A DNA stretch of 64,000 nucleotides, from NCBI GenBank assembly GCA_036924085.1, contig JAVGWX010000002.1, forward strand, positions 151,838,071-151,902,070, given 5' to 3'. Source of the stretch: Ariolimax columbianus (lineage: Eukaryota; Mollusca; Gastropoda; Stylommatophora; Arionidae). The number at the start of each line of letters is the position of its first letter. The stretch's first letter is position 1. The notes beneath the pieces were generated by a model. It worked only from the letters and a program-made list of their open reading frames with translations, had not been told where the DNA came from and made no database searches. A program made the position numbers and the translations under genes. Positions 12,379 through 23,629 of this stretch are shown one piece after another.

Positions 12379-12829
12379 TCATGTAATGGGGCGCTACTAT
12401 TACGGAGGAATAAAGGAATATTACGGTGAATAAAGTAGATGTAATAATGCCACTGCGGTCAGGGATGAAGTGTTAATGACTTCATTGTACAAAGTCAAAG
12501 GTTGTTTATGAGGTAAGAGTGGTCATTTCCCGTCCATGCTGCGTTTTGCTCCCTAACAGTAAATTAGGTAACCATTTATAACCGGGTCGACGAACTCTTC
12601 AGTAAATGCAGATGAATTGCGCACATTTGTCATGAAAAGCAAATGCCCTACCACTAAATGAATCACGTGGATAATGGAAGGAAAGTTTGCAATCGGAAGG
12701 CATCACATCAGCAGTATTCGTTAGTTTTCTGGAGAAAACAACGCATACGATGCTATTTAGCGAAGCTCCTACGTGTAACCCAAACGGACCGTAAATGTTG
12801 TTCTAGCATTTGTTTGTTGTTCGAGGCTA

Positions 12830-13440
12830 ATCGTGTTTGGTTAAGTTAAAACTTGGTGTCTCTTATGTTATTTGAAGCTAATCGTGTTGAGTTAACGCTT
12901 GGTGTCTCTTATGTTGTTCGAGGATAATCGTGTTGAGTTGAGTATGTGTCTCTTATGCTGTTCGAGGCTAATCGTGTTTGGTTAAGTTAACGCTTTGCGT
13001 CTCTTATGTTGTTCGAGGTTAATCGTGTTTAGTTGAGTAGGTGTCTCTTATGTTGTTCGAAGCTAATCGTGTTGAGTTGAGTGAGTAGGTGTATTTTATG
13101 TTGTTCGAGGCTAATCGTGTTGAGTTCAGTAGGTGTCTCTTATGTTCTTCGAGGCTAATCGTGTTGAGTTGAGTTGAAGTATCTAATGTTGTTCGAAGCT
13201 AATTATGTTGAGTTAAGTTAACGCTTGGTATGTCTTATGTTGTTCAAGGCTAATCGTGTTGAGTTAAGTTAACGCTTGGTGTCTCTTATGCTGTTCGAGG
13301 CTAATCGTGTTGAGTTGAGCATGTGTCTCTTATGTTGTTCCAGGCTAATCGTATTGAGTTGAGCATGTGTTTCGCATGTTGTTCGAGGCTCATCGTGTTG
13401 AGTTAAGTTAAGGCTTGGTGCCTGTCATGTCGTTCGAACC
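12830..13440. repeat. Degenerate 45-60-bp minisatellite, about 12 copies
   Basis: The recurring core is TCTCTTATGTTGTTCGAGG followed by CTAATCGTGTTGAGTT. Long units carry an extra AAGTTAACGCTTGG segment and short units lack it, so unit length alternates irregularly. Divergence between copies is moderate. The array ends where the mariner fragment begins. Confidence 0.9.
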
Positions 13441-14085
13441 TAATCGTGCTTAGTTGAATTAGCTCTTGAAGTTTATTTCATGGTCCCTCCATGTCAAACC
13501 TTTCCTTCAATTCATTGCTGTCTTGAACTCTTCTTTGCGTGTCTCGACACCGAAAGTGTGCTAACCTTCCGAAAATGCAAATGTTCATGAATAATAGTGT
13601 TGACTGAACCCGGAAAAAGACTTGCCTCTTGTGCAGTTTCGTTGCAGATTATGCGTCGACTTTCCAGGACAAGACGTTCCACTATCTGGGAATTCACAGG
13701 ATCGACTATTGTAGGTTGACGGACATCACAGCAGGGATCATCACACGGATATACGACCTTCTATAAAATGTCTACACCATTTAATTGTCTTACTGCGACT
13801 TAGTGCCTCATCACCGTATTGTGATTGCAGTCGTATGAGTATTTCCAGATGTTTCACGCCTTCTTTCACAAGAGAAATCATCACAACACGCTGTTTCATG
13901 CAAGCACTAACAGTGTTGCCTGCTATGTGTGTGTACCCAACACGTGACTGGCCCATGGCAAGTAGGCCAAGTAGCAGTAATAGGACACACGTGCCCCTAA
14001 CTAATGCTAGTAGTTCCAGCACGCTATAACCAATTCAGCTAGAACTATAACACACATTTCCGGTTTGACTTGAACGCCCCTCGTA
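13440..14085 (-). mobile_element. mariner-like transposon, 5' part with helix-turn-helix region (copy 1)
   Basis: A terminal repeat lies at 14060-14085 (CCGGTTT...TTGAAC...CCTCGTA on the plus strand). Within the minus-strand frame 14022-13741 the recognisable transposase begins near 13899 (MKQRVVMISLVKEG). It continues through RLQSQYGDEALSRSKTIKW, matching the paired helix-turn-helix DNA-binding region of mariner transposases. After one frameshift near 13740 the frame 13697-13512 gives VLESRRIICNETAQEASL and SVNTIIHEHLHFRKVS, the second helix-turn-helix. The WVPR motif is degraded and the DDD catalytic domain is missing, so the element is truncated on its 3' side next to the minisatellite at 12.83-13.44 kb. 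Confidence 0.8.
14060..14085 (-). repeat. mariner terminal inverted repeat, ending in TA
   Basis: This 26-bp stretch matches 22 of 26 positions of 18610-18635, which sits at the end of another mariner fragment. Both end CCTCGTA. The final TA fits the TA target duplication of mariner elements. The opposite end of either element was not found. Confidence 0.65.
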
Positions 14086-14385
14086 CGAAATCAATTTTAT
14101 TTTACAAAATGAACATGAAATGATTGACACAGACTGTAGGAATGACATGATTTTGGAGGAAATACCGAATTAATGCGATCAACACAGTGGAACATCTTGA
14201 GTCTGAGTAGCAACGTCGTAGTGTGCTTGTTTCTCATAGCACATATTTTGGGCTAGATCCTCGTTACATTTATATGTTTCAGTTGACTAAACTGTGAAAG
14301 GATACCTAACTTACTGCCAGGGAAGGAACGCTGAAAGTGTATACAATGTTGTTATCCTACCAACAATTAAACATTGGGGCAAGTA

Positions 14386-14965
14386 CAATGAGTATCTGAC
14401 ACTTCTTCACCGACAGCAGTTTCTTCTACTAAGTCGCAGTCTACCTGTACTTCTAAAGAGAAAGTTGCCCTTGTGCAGGTCCCAGCTCTGGTATGAGCTG
14501 GATATAGCCGAGAGAAGAGTTTCCTGCTTAGCGTGCTAGGCTGGAGTAGCTTAATACTCTGCTGCGTAGGGACGCGAGCTTTAGGAGGGTGATTAACCGA
14601 TGTGTGAATCCATCTTAATAGACTCAAACACTAGAGCAGATTAAACCTGAAGCTGACCGCTGAGCATTTGCTTCAAAACTGCCCGACATACGAGGATCAG
14701 AGAGAGCGGATGTGGCCATCACCAGTGGCAACACTAGACAAGCTATATGGCAGCGTCGACAGCCTCATGATGACCGCTGCCTTTTTTGAAAAAAATAATG
14801 GTTACTGTCTGACTGCGTACGATGAAGAAGAAAAAACCCGCAGCCTGTTAGACACCATCTATGCAGCTCTAAACAAACCACCTAACCATCTCCGGTGTTA
14901 TGCCGTATCACAGGGAATCTCATATTATGACATGGTCTGTGTAAGTCAGTGGTGTTATTCGTATC
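14386..14965 (+). repeat. Dispersed repeat R2, copy 1, interrupted by a LINE
   Basis: The left part, about 14386-14642, and the right part, 14838-14965, together match the uninterrupted minus-strand repeat at 62385-62800. Shared anchors include CCAGCTCTGG, TTTCCTGCTTAGC, CATCTTAATAGACTCAA, CGCAGCCTGTTA and AACCACCTAACCAT. The GTCGCCTCTTACGACA stretch of the other copy resembles a motif I recall from molluscan SINEs; that is memory, not a search. No coding capacity is evident, so R2 is probably a SINE or a LINE 3' tail. Confidence 0.75.
14646..14838 (+). mobile_element. I-clade-like LINE 3' end inserted in R2 (family B, copy 1)
   Basis: The frame opening at 14668 begins inside the C-terminal zinc-knuckle region. 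LTAEHLLQNCPTYEDQR, ATLDKLYGSVDSL and AYDEEEK match copies 2 and 3 of this family. Only about 190 bp of the extreme 3' end is present, a typical severe 5' truncation. The end is GATGAAGAAGAAAAA, a short GAA tail. AAACC occurs at 14643-14647 and again at 14834-14838, a possible target-site duplication, because the repeat around it is continuous elsewhere. Confidence 0.82.
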
Positions 14966-14969
14966 TTTG

Positions 14970-16130
14970 TCATTCACAAAGTCTCCCAGCAGGCCACTCA
15001 GTCGTTTCTTGTATTGGATTGACACATAAATGTGAGGGACTGTGTAGCCTATCGTTACACAGCAACGTTTACACTCAGCCAATAATCGTCGCCTTAAGTG
15101 TTCAAGTCGTCAGTTTACGATTGCAGATCACTACGATAATAGTAAATGCAGTGTCATGTAAAGATCGATTCGAACTGTTGAGACGCTTGCTTTCACTATG
15201 AGATGTATTGGCACAGGAGACAATCAACATCTCCACCGTGCGCTCGTGCTCCTGATAGTACCTTAACAGAATAGCTCATGGGTAAAACATTATAAAGCCA
15301 CTGATTCCATCCCGCTATGTAGAAAGACGAAGCTAGATAAGGTCCTGCAAGGTGTTTGCAGCCTTAATAGGCAAAAAGAACATCGCTACTACCGAAACTG
15401 CTCAACACATTAATCGATACAGGATGTCCTAAAATAATCGATACAGGTTTCCCTAAAAACTGCTTATGATAAATGAAATACAGTGTTGGGTCTATACTCC
15501 TCGATCTGGGCTGACACCAAAGGATGGTGCTGGTGATACAGCAAACTAGGTGACCTCGTCTTGGTAGACGGAACATTGTGATCATTTCTACAGAATGAAA
15601 AAGTAGACATGGTTGATGGAGAAAACTGTAATCGTTACCGTGCATAGATTAGCATTTACAATGTCATTTCTGGCGTTTGTCACATAGAGTATGTGGATAA
15701 CTGTAGATGTAGTCCCAAAGCAGACTGTGCTGTCCGTGATGGTGTATTGGAGACATCATTGTACATCAATATACTTCATGCATTTATGTGCGGTTATCAG
15801 TTCGCTTCCTGGCTGCAATTATTATATAATAGTGAGAAATGATCCCGTTTATAGCTGTATCGAATGGGGCGTTAGAAACAAGGCAATTGGAGCGAGATTT
15901 CCCATATATGTCAGAAACAACCTCCCAACGATTGCTAATTCCGATACGCTATCATTGTTCACCTGCTACTCCAGGTACCACACCGTATTTCGTTTACTTT
16001 AACAAGTCGTTACGGATGTCTTAAACTTTGATTTGAGGCTTAGTATCTGAAGAAACAAGCGATGAGGAGGTGCAGTGGATGGTCGAGAAGTTTGGATGTC
16101 CGTCTTTCATCACTATGACATTCGTTCAAC
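14970..16130. other. No gene recognised
   Basis: Frames at 15364-15645 (minus) and 15691-16024 (plus) carry no recognisable domain. A short duplication AATCGATACAGG occurs at 15412 and 15437. I looked here for the missing mariner 3' half and did not find it. Confidence 0.35.
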
Positions 16131-16132
16131 CT

Positions 16133-17460
16133 TTAGCGGTCATCCTGAGGCTGTCGACACTGCCATAGAGCTTTTCTAGTAATGCCAATGGTGATGGTCA
16201 CATCTGCTTTCTCTGATCCTCGTATGTTGGGCAGTTTTGCAGCAAATGTTCAGCGGTCATTTTCCCAGTACCGCACATGCATTCGTCAGTGCCACCTATC
16301 TTCAATTTATTGAATAGGTGGTACCTCAGTCTATTGTGGCCAGTGCGAAGTCTGAAGACCACGACCTGCTCTCTTCTGTTCAACTGGTAACAGGCATCGT
16401 TTTTTGTGTAGCCAGTATGTTCTGTTTCCCATTTGATCATGTATCTAGCTCTAATAAGCCTTTTTGACTCTTCGTATGTCACACTAGTATCTGGAGGTTG
16501 TAGTCTTGCACCTCCTTTTGCCAGTCGGTCTGCCTCCCCGTTGCCTTGGATGTTACAGTTGGATGGAACTCACTATACCACTACTCTTTTTGGTGCGGAC
16601 TGTTAACAGAGTACAGCTCTTAAATCATTAAGTTTAGTATTTATCTGGCTTTTTAGTGCTTTGACTACGACCAGGGAATCTGTAAGCAGGACTATATGGC
16701 TTTCATTTCTTTTGCATGTCACCATTTCTTTTACTGCAGCCCTCAGTGCCTCTGCCTCCACTCTGAAATTACTTGAGTATTTTCCATTTGCCACTGATAG
16801 TGTTGTTTTTCTACCATTTGGTAGGCTCAGGAATACCCCTGCCCCTCCGTTCTGTGTTGTTTGTGTTTGTTACAGAGCCGTCGGTGTATGCATGGGTCCA
16901 GTCAATGCTTGGGTAGTTTTTCACTATGTACCTCAGGGTTATGTCTCTTTTCTTTCTTTTTCAGTCTGGCTGTTCTTGTTTCCAATACCTGGTATATTTT
17001 CTACTACCTCTGGAAATTTATGCTGCATCCAGGTAGGTTTGCGTACAGTAGGGATGGGCTTTGGTGTTGTTAATGCGTTCATAGGGTCTTCGTTCATCTT
17101 TGCTTTGGCTATTTCTGCAAAGTTTCTCTGCTTTAGTTTACCATTTACAACATTATTTAGTCTCTTATGCATTGGATGGTGAGTCAGTCTTCTGAGCTTT
17201 TCTGCTTGCTGATGGGCTTTGCAGTCTATTATGTCGATCACGGATTGCAGATTTGTAATCTTTTTCCAGTTCTATAACAGGCGTTGATTTCATGCCTCCT
17301 GTCATAACTCTCATGGCTTGGTTTTGAAGTTTGCTAATTTTGTCAACGTTCGCCTTTGCTGCTGTTGTCCATTCCGTAATTCTATACTCGAGAGCTGGTC
17401 TCACTCTTCCAGTGTACAGTTTCTTTAGTATACTTTCGACTGCAAAAATTTGCTCCCAGA
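16133..17460 (-). mobile_element. I-clade-like LINE 3' half: RT end, RNase H, zinc knuckle (family B, copy 2)
   Basis: Reading 17430 to 16133, the end of the RT comes first (ILKKLYTGRVRPALEY, then KISKLQNQAMRVMTGG at 17440-17260). The linker to RNase H follows in 17241-16939. RNase H is seen as NFRVEAEALRAAV (glutamate motif, near 16760), LLTDSLVVV (aspartate motif, near 16690) and VPSNCNIQGNGEADRLAK near 16560-16520. The C-terminal knuckle is CMCGTGKMTAEHLLQNC (C-x-C-x8-H-x4-C) at 16280-16230. Two adjacent stops, TAG and TGA, stand where copy 3 has CAG TGG (QW), each explained by one transition. At least three frame changes are needed, so the copy is dead. Its 5' end meets a mariner fragment. 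Confidence 0.85.
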
Positions 17461-17690
17461 CTTCGTCACATGTAATAAAACTATCCAAAAAAAGCATGCC
17501 TTTCATATCTCAAAACGTTTCTTCATTTCAGCGTAGGCTTGAATACTTCTCTGCCGGTCAAAAACGGAACGCTGTCTTGGTGCCCAACGTGCTGCAACTT
17601 TCCGAAAGTCCAACTGTTAAGGGGTACACCGTATACAGAGCAAGACTTGCCTCTTGTGCAATCTCGCGATGTGGTTTGCGTCGACATATC
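17430..17690 (-). mobile_element. mariner-like transposase fragment joined to a LINE (copy 2)
   Basis: On the minus strand, EIAQEAS (17664-17645) and FRKVAARWAPRQ (17610-17575) are the second helix-turn-helix and the WVPR linker of mariner transposases. After a stop the frame starting at 17506 reads FLDSFITCDEVW, the region of the first catalytic aspartate (codon at 17467-17465). The sequence then passes into family B LINE sequence between about 17460 and 17430 without breaking the frame. The remaining two catalytic aspartates are absent. EIAQEAS and the FRKV stretch resemble copy 1, so the two may be one subfamily. Confidence 0.75.
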
Positions 17691-17694
17691 AAGT

Positions 17695-17875
17695 AGTCTA
17701 ACGGTTCGTTTATCAAGTTACAGTTCATCTATCAAGTTACCGTTTGACTGTTAAGTAACAGTTAGTAAATCAAGTTACAGTTTGACCATCAAGTTACTGC
17801 TCATTTATAAAATTACAGTGCGTCTATCAAGTTACAGTTCGACTATCAAGTACATTTTCGTTATTAAATTTGTTT
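17695..17875. repeat. Degenerate 20-21-bp tandem repeat, about 8 copies
   Basis: The core is TATCAAGTTACAGTTCGTC with variants (CATCAAGTTACTGCTCATT, TATAAAATTACAGTGCGTC). It starts right at the edge of the mariner fragment. Confidence 0.85.
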
Positions 17876-18229
17876 TCATTTAGTTTAACTCACATTTCTC
17901 ATAGTCAGACAGGTTTGGTTTTCAGTAAAGATTGGGGAGTCAGTTGTGAACGTGTAGAATTAAAGTTTCATTGTTGTGTTTTAATTTCAATTAATGTCAT
18001 AGTTATTTTGTTGAAAGTGAGACTATAGTTAATTCAGACCCTTTGCACCATCTGCTAAGGTAGTTCATTCAGCGGAAGCTGCTACACGATAACAAGTGAG
18101 CATACGAACGATGCGCATGATGACTTCACTTCTGGTATAAACAGAATACGCTAACCGTCAAGTTTGGAAAATGTCATTATTCTCCAACTTATAGTTCCCT
18201 TAGCAGACATTTGTTAACATGACGAGTGT

Positions 18230-18640
18230 GATTTGGAATCCATCCAGAGTTGATCATCAAGCGGCCATTCGGTTTCTAACAGCTAAAGAATGTCGACCAG
18301 GTCACATTCATCGCTGACTACATGCAACGTATGGTGTGACAAGTGTGTAGAAGAGAACAGTGAAGAATTTGACAACGATGTTTAAAGAAGGACACGAGGT
18401 AACGAAAGATCTTCCGAGAACAGGTCAGACGCATAATTGCGTCACCATACTCTATGTGCATTCTGCGATGAATGTCAACTGTTCTGCTGAGGAAACTATG
18501 AGTATGAGGATAATACAATTTTGCAAATTTGACGGTTGGTATGTGCAGTTATCACCAGATGTGACGTCAACATGCGCATCGTATATATGTTCACTTGTTG
18601 CGGTTTGGTCCGGTTTCATTTGAACACGCCTCGTATGTAT
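18230..18640 (+). mobile_element. mariner-like element, internally deleted (copy 3)
   Basis: From about 18235 the plus strand reads PSRVDHQAAIRFLTAKECR, then LHATYGVTSV, KRTVKNLTTMFKEGHEV and DLPRTGQT. This is the first helix-turn-helix of a mariner transposase with one stop inside. Only about 110 bp after the recognisable coding part lies the terminal repeat at 18610-18635. The second helix-turn-helix and the catalytic domain are therefore missing, which is typical of deletion derivatives. The coding part differs clearly from copy 1 although the terminal repeats match at 22 of 26 positions. Confidence 0.72.
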
Positions 18641-18750
18641 GTATGTATGTATATATGCACGTATGTATGTATGTATGTACATGCATGTATACATTATGTA
18701 TGTATGGATATGTTATGTATGCGGTGTGTGTCTATGTATGTACATATGAT
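18632..18750. repeat. (TATG)n-type microsatellite
   Basis: Imperfect TATG/CATG repeats begin exactly at the TA that closes the mariner terminal repeat and fade out near 18750. Confidence 0.92.
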
Positions 18751-18938
18751 TATATTTATACATTGTTTTTTCTACTTCCCAATTGTATCCCGATGTAAAC
18801 ATTTGCTCACTCCTGTCTGTTATGTTCTGATTGGAAATGATGCCATTACACATTTGACAGATCCAAATGGGCTAAGTCACTTTTAATAAAGGGCGGAAAG
18901 TGTAGATATTGTTGGATCTCATACATGTCTTGTTTGTA

Positions 18939-19050
18939 CCCACTCCTGCACCAACCCACTCCTGCACCAACCCACCCTTGCACCAACCCACTCCTGCACC
19001 AACCCAATCCTGCACCAACCCACTCCTGTACCGACCCACTCCTGTACCAT
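18939..19050. repeat. 16-bp minisatellite, about 7 copies
   Basis: The unit is CCCACTCCTGCACCAA, with later variants CCTGTACCGA. Since 16 leaves remainder one on division by three, more than one frame stays open on each strand; the resulting short frames are artefacts. Confidence 0.95.
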
Positions 19051-19323
19051 TCCTCGAGTCGACCTTCTCTACTGGACCCGCGCTTGGACCTCTACCCATC
19101 AAAGCGGGAAATTCGTAACCGACTTTTTTTCCTTCTCAACTCAGATAATTCTTGAAAATATCACGTGGTAGTTTGTACTGTAGTGGTACTTGCTTTTAAA
19201 GGGATATATCCACCGTATCTTTCTAGCAGGTTGTAACATGCGACATAATATAATTATGAATGTGGCTTAGGAACCTAATTATGTAAAAGTGTTTATAATG
19301 ACACATTTAATAGTCATTGTCTA

Positions 19324-19635
19324 ATTCATGGTTCGTTTTAGATGACAGCGTTACTGGTGGGCACTTTGTCCTATTCATGGAACGGGTCAGGTGACAGCGT
19401 TACTGGTGGGCACATTGTCCGACTCATGGATCGTGTCAGGTGACAAGCCTTAGTGGCGGGCACATTGTCCGATTCATGGATCGTTTCAGGTGACAGCGTT
19501 ACTGGTGGGCACATTGTCCGATTCATGGATCGTGTCAGGTGACAGCGTTACTGGTGGGGGGGGGGGGAGGGGGCACATTGTCCGACGACTCGTGGATCGT
19601 GTCGGGAGATAGCGCTAATGGTGGGCATTTGCTTC
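19324..19635. repeat. 49-bp minisatellite, about 6 copies, with a G-run
   Basis: Units start ATTCATGG and contain GACAGCGTTACTGGTGGGC and ACATTGTCC; the first two are 49 bp apart (19324, 19373). A G-rich stretch at about 19555-19572 expands the GGTGGG of the fifth unit. Confidence 0.92.
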
Positions 19636-19639
19636 TCAA

Positions 19640-21715
19640 TGACCGGAAAGACGAAACATGATTCATGAACGTATTCTCAACACCTGTTCGTTCTAAAAAT
19701 GCATTATGTATATTTTAGTTCCCCTCAATTCCTCTTAACCAGGTTAAAAAAATCGAATTGGGGAGATGTAATATCCTGTCTTGTGTCGGAAACTCGACAC
19801 CGCTTCTCAACTCTAGCTTGGACTTCCCACACCCCCACAATTTGCACCTTCCCTTCCTTCTCTAGATCATTTCCTGCTTCTTTGTCCAGAAATATATAGA
19901 ACACACCAGGTTCGTGACTGGCCTCCGTCTTACGTGACTTGTGGCCCTGGGATCTTAACACCCTCTCCAATGTTTCCTATCAAGGGCTATCGAACATGTC
20001 TCGATTCTGATTACATTTCATTGATCTTTAATGAATACATCGTGTCGCCAGATAAAACATTCGCTGTTCAATGGTAAATCAAATGGACACTATTACATAC
20101 GAAGGGATTGCCAATTCGAGTCTACTCTGTTATTTTATTAATATCCTTTAACCTTATTCCTGCATTGTCTTTGATTGTCCTGGTTTTTATGTGTTTATTA
20201 TAGTTGTTTTTCGCGTTAATATTCTTATCTTTTAAGTTTCATTATATTTTATTTCTTATTTTGTATTTTGGATATTTTTTCCCGTTCACCGAATAAGGCT
20301 AATTTGATCGTCTGAGAAGGTGAGCAGTATAGCTGTCGCTTCTCCTGTTTATGGTCTAAGGTTTAATCCCCGTTATCGATTATAGAACACTAGTCAGGAG
20401 AAATATACTAGACAATACTCCTCTTTGGAGATACTGAACAATGATGCACGAGAGTCGCTTTAACCTTCTTCTAAGGAAACGTCAAGTTAACTCAGAAGGA
20501 GTAGCTTCGAACAACAACACCCGCCATGTAGCCAAAGATAAGAGATCTAGATGTAAACAACGTCTTTTCCTGTGTGCAATTAATTCATTCTATCAATGTT
20601 TTCTTCCAGGTAAAATCGCAAAATTAGGTTAATCGTCCACATGTGCATCAAGATAGCATGTGCATATTTGCATAGTTATAATTAGTTGTCCATCACAAGT
20701 GATGAAGACCACTCTCTTTGTTCAGCCGTGTGGACAGTCGTATCTCTTGCTCTGGCCGCTGAAATGGGTGACTTGCGCGGTGATTTGGATTAAAGTGAGG
20801 AAGAAACTGCGCCTTTTGTCAACCTCACTCACAGAGCCTAAGCTACCTTTTGCCAGTGGCAAGACATTCATCGAGACGACTGGAGATAGCATAGGATGCA
20901 GATTTTGTCTCAGGGTTACCACCGAAGCATTTCCGTAAACATGTAACCCGCAGGGTAGAAAGGTTGGAAGGCATCATTAGTTTGTCGTGCCTTTTCGATA
21001 ACCACAAGAGGTCGTATGGACAACACTCAGAGTGTGAGTGAGTCTGGCATCTCTCCCCTGCTGTATTCAGCTCATCATAGTAGCATCTAAAATTCCTACA
21101 CGCCAAATTCGTGCAGGTGAACCGGCAGAACTAACCCGTGAAATACGACACAGGTATAAGCGCAGTTCCATTCAGCCGGCGTCCAGACCAGGATAAACGG
21201 AAGGAAGAAATCACAAAAAAGAACGAAATAACAAGTCCCGACAGAAAACAACACCACGTTTCCGTGAACTCAATTGTAAGTCGTCGACTAGTGTGAATTC
21301 CAGGCAAATCCGTGGTCTGGCGGCATCCATAATGATCCAAAACAGTTTTAACACGTACAATAAAAAACATCAGAAATACGTTCCACATGTCTTAGCTGAA
21401 CGTGTTTTTTTTTTCTCTCTGGTTGTCTCTTCTCTCTCTCTTTCTCTGTATCTATCATTTATGTATCTTCTGGGTACATATCATTACCCCCGTTATTACA
21501 ATTTTCATTAACAATCCGTTTTAAAGCTGCCTACCCCTCTTATTATCATTATGATTTTCTTTGACCGTTTACTCTCTTTCATTATTTCATGACCTCTCCC
21601 TTATTTTATTTCCCGTTATCTTTTTTTATCTCGTCATTTTGATCTTTTGTCTTTGTCTTTCCATATTCGATGTGTTTCTCTTCATTCACCCATCCCTTTA
21701 TCTGCATTTCTCTTT
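19640..21715. other. No gene recognised; weak tRNA-like segment near 20310
   Basis: At 20308-20380 GGTGAGCAGTATAGC and GGTTTAATCCCC are spaced like the A and B boxes of a tRNA-derived SINE, but neither fits well. Frames at 19725-19970, 20660-20938 and 21131-21388 are unrecognised. T- and CT-rich sequence covers 21410-21720. Confidence 0.35.
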
Positions 21716-21729
21716 CGTCTTCTATCGGG

Positions 21730-21925
21730 TTAACACCTGATATGGGATTACCTCCCCCGTCATTAGCACATGCTATGAGATTACTTCAATCGACATTAAC
21801 ATCTGATTTGAGATTACCTCCCCATACATTAGCGCCTCGTATGAGTTTACCTTAGCCGACATTAGCACCTGGTATGAGATAACCTCCCTCGTCAGTAGCA
21901 TCTGATATGAAATTAATAATGTTCG
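21730..21925. repeat. Degenerate 39-bp minisatellite, 5 copies
   Basis: Copies follow the pattern ATTAGCACCTGATATGAGAT plus TACCTCCCCCGTC. All copies differ at several positions. Confidence 0.85.
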
Positions 21926-22191
21926 CCTAGGCATCTGATACCCGTTGTATCGGACGAACGCCACCATAACCAGTCAAACGGCGCTCTGCCAGACCTCGTC
22001 TATAACAGGGAAGGGGCGGGGGAGGTTATATCTGTTAAAGCCACATGTTTCGGGAGCGGCCTTTCCTGTGCTTCCAGCCGGCTGGTTGGACACCCAATAA
22101 CCTCTCGTTGACATTTGATGTCGCCCAAGTGCATTGTTCACTAACTATCCTTAGAAAATTGGCATCTGAAACTGTTTGGGCCATTTTGAAT

Positions 22192-22270
22192 AGACCAGTG
22201 CTTGACATAATAGACCAGTGCTTGACATAATAGACCAGTGCTTGACATAATAGACCAGTGCTTCGCATAA
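22192..22270. repeat. 20-bp tandem repeat, 4 copies
   Basis: AGACCAGTGCTTGACATAAT is repeated; the last copy has TTCGCATAAT. The first three are identical. Confidence 0.96.
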
Positions 22271-22376
22271 TTGCCCCACCCAGAGAGGGGAAACAATGAA
22301 TCAAAACCATGTCACCCCCGAACTTCTATCTCGGCTCGCTCACGTTTCTCTCAATCTGTCCTCGCCAAGTGTATGA

Positions 22377-22444
22377 GACAGTCTCTTACCTTTGAGGTTA
22401 CCGAACAGCGACAGTCTCTTACCTTTGAGGTTACCGAACAGCGA
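22377..22444. repeat. 33-bp direct duplication
   Basis: GACAGTCTCTTACCTTTGAG plus GTTACCGAACAGC occurs twice in tandem without differences, 33 bp apart, followed by a partial third copy (GACAGC). Confidence 0.95.
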
Positions 22445-22449
22445 CAGCA

Positions 22450-23625
22450 CCCCAATGTCATTCTTCCATGACGCAAATTATGTCCTATGAGTGGTTAGCG
22501 CTTAGACTTTAGGCGGTGAAACAGCGACGCGGTAATTGGAAAGAGCAAACATGGAACTCTTTAACATGTGTCTATTGGCGGGCATATGTTACAGTAGCAG
22601 CCAGGGCCATTCCAGCTCCAATAGCGAAGAATAAAATGTGCTATTATTTAAAGTAGTGCTGGAGACGGTCAGACCTCACATGCTCTTCAGACACGCATTG
22701 GCTCGACTCTTGTCGCCCCACAACGGGAAATGTATACGCTCCCTCCGAGATCGTGAAATAATGAATATCTTGCTTGTTCCTGCCCAGGGTATGATGAAAA
22801 TCTGAAGATCCTATAGTATTAGTAACCACAAAGGGCAGGGAATCTGATTAACAGATAACAACAACAATATCAGTTGATAGTTCTATTACCCAGTTAATAT
22901 TCCAGTTGTTTGATAGTGTCGAGAGCAGATACATTACAGGAGATCCCTTATGATATTTAGTGTCATTAAAACAAACCTCTAATGGTCTGTAGAAATACAG
23001 ACCAGTTAACTGAACTAACCGCATTGCTCAATGTAGTACTGAATACGCCGATCTACTTATCCGCGGAGTGTTATTCTTTGATGTGTTAATCCTGATATTA
23101 TTCCTTTTTTCCGACTGCTCCTTTCTTCGATTGTTTTCATGTCTCTAAGTTTGAGTTTACTTTATGTTGTATTTTTTATTACTAAAGATTCATTTTTTTT
23201 TTTCATTTTAATTTGGCAACATGTTGGGTTCAAATTCTCTTTAAAATATATTTTTTTTTAAATGCATGTAATTCTATCTTAGAGCAAGTCTTTCCAAATT
23301 AACGAAAGAACTTGTGACTGTTGTCTGACAACAATCTGAATTCTACTATTGCGTGTGCGCACCTTCTTATTGTTCCGAAATGAGGGGAAACGTACACTGT
23401 AATCTGCAAAACATTAGGTCAATGGCGATTACTAACGAAAGTAAATGGCAGACTATGTGTGTGGGTAAGTCGAAAGCATAAGCTCAGAAATGTTTCCCAA
23501 ACATTTTCCAGAAGATCTCACCTCAATATCTCCATACCTGCTTCATGTTGTGTACTTACAGAAAAGAGGATATGAGGGACATTGTCTTTCTTGTATACGC
23601 ATTTCGTTTGAAAAGCTTTGTTCTT
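22450..23625. other. No gene recognised
   Basis: AT-rich with T-runs at 23190-23260. Small open frames lack recognisable domains; nothing is supported. Confidence 0.35.
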
Positions 23626-23629
23626 TTCA

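Noticed and set aside
15690..16130. Missing C-terminal half of the mariner copy at 17.43-17.69 kb
   Set aside because: I translated the minus strand by eye and saw neither the second nor third catalytic aspartate motif nor the usual YSPDL stretch.
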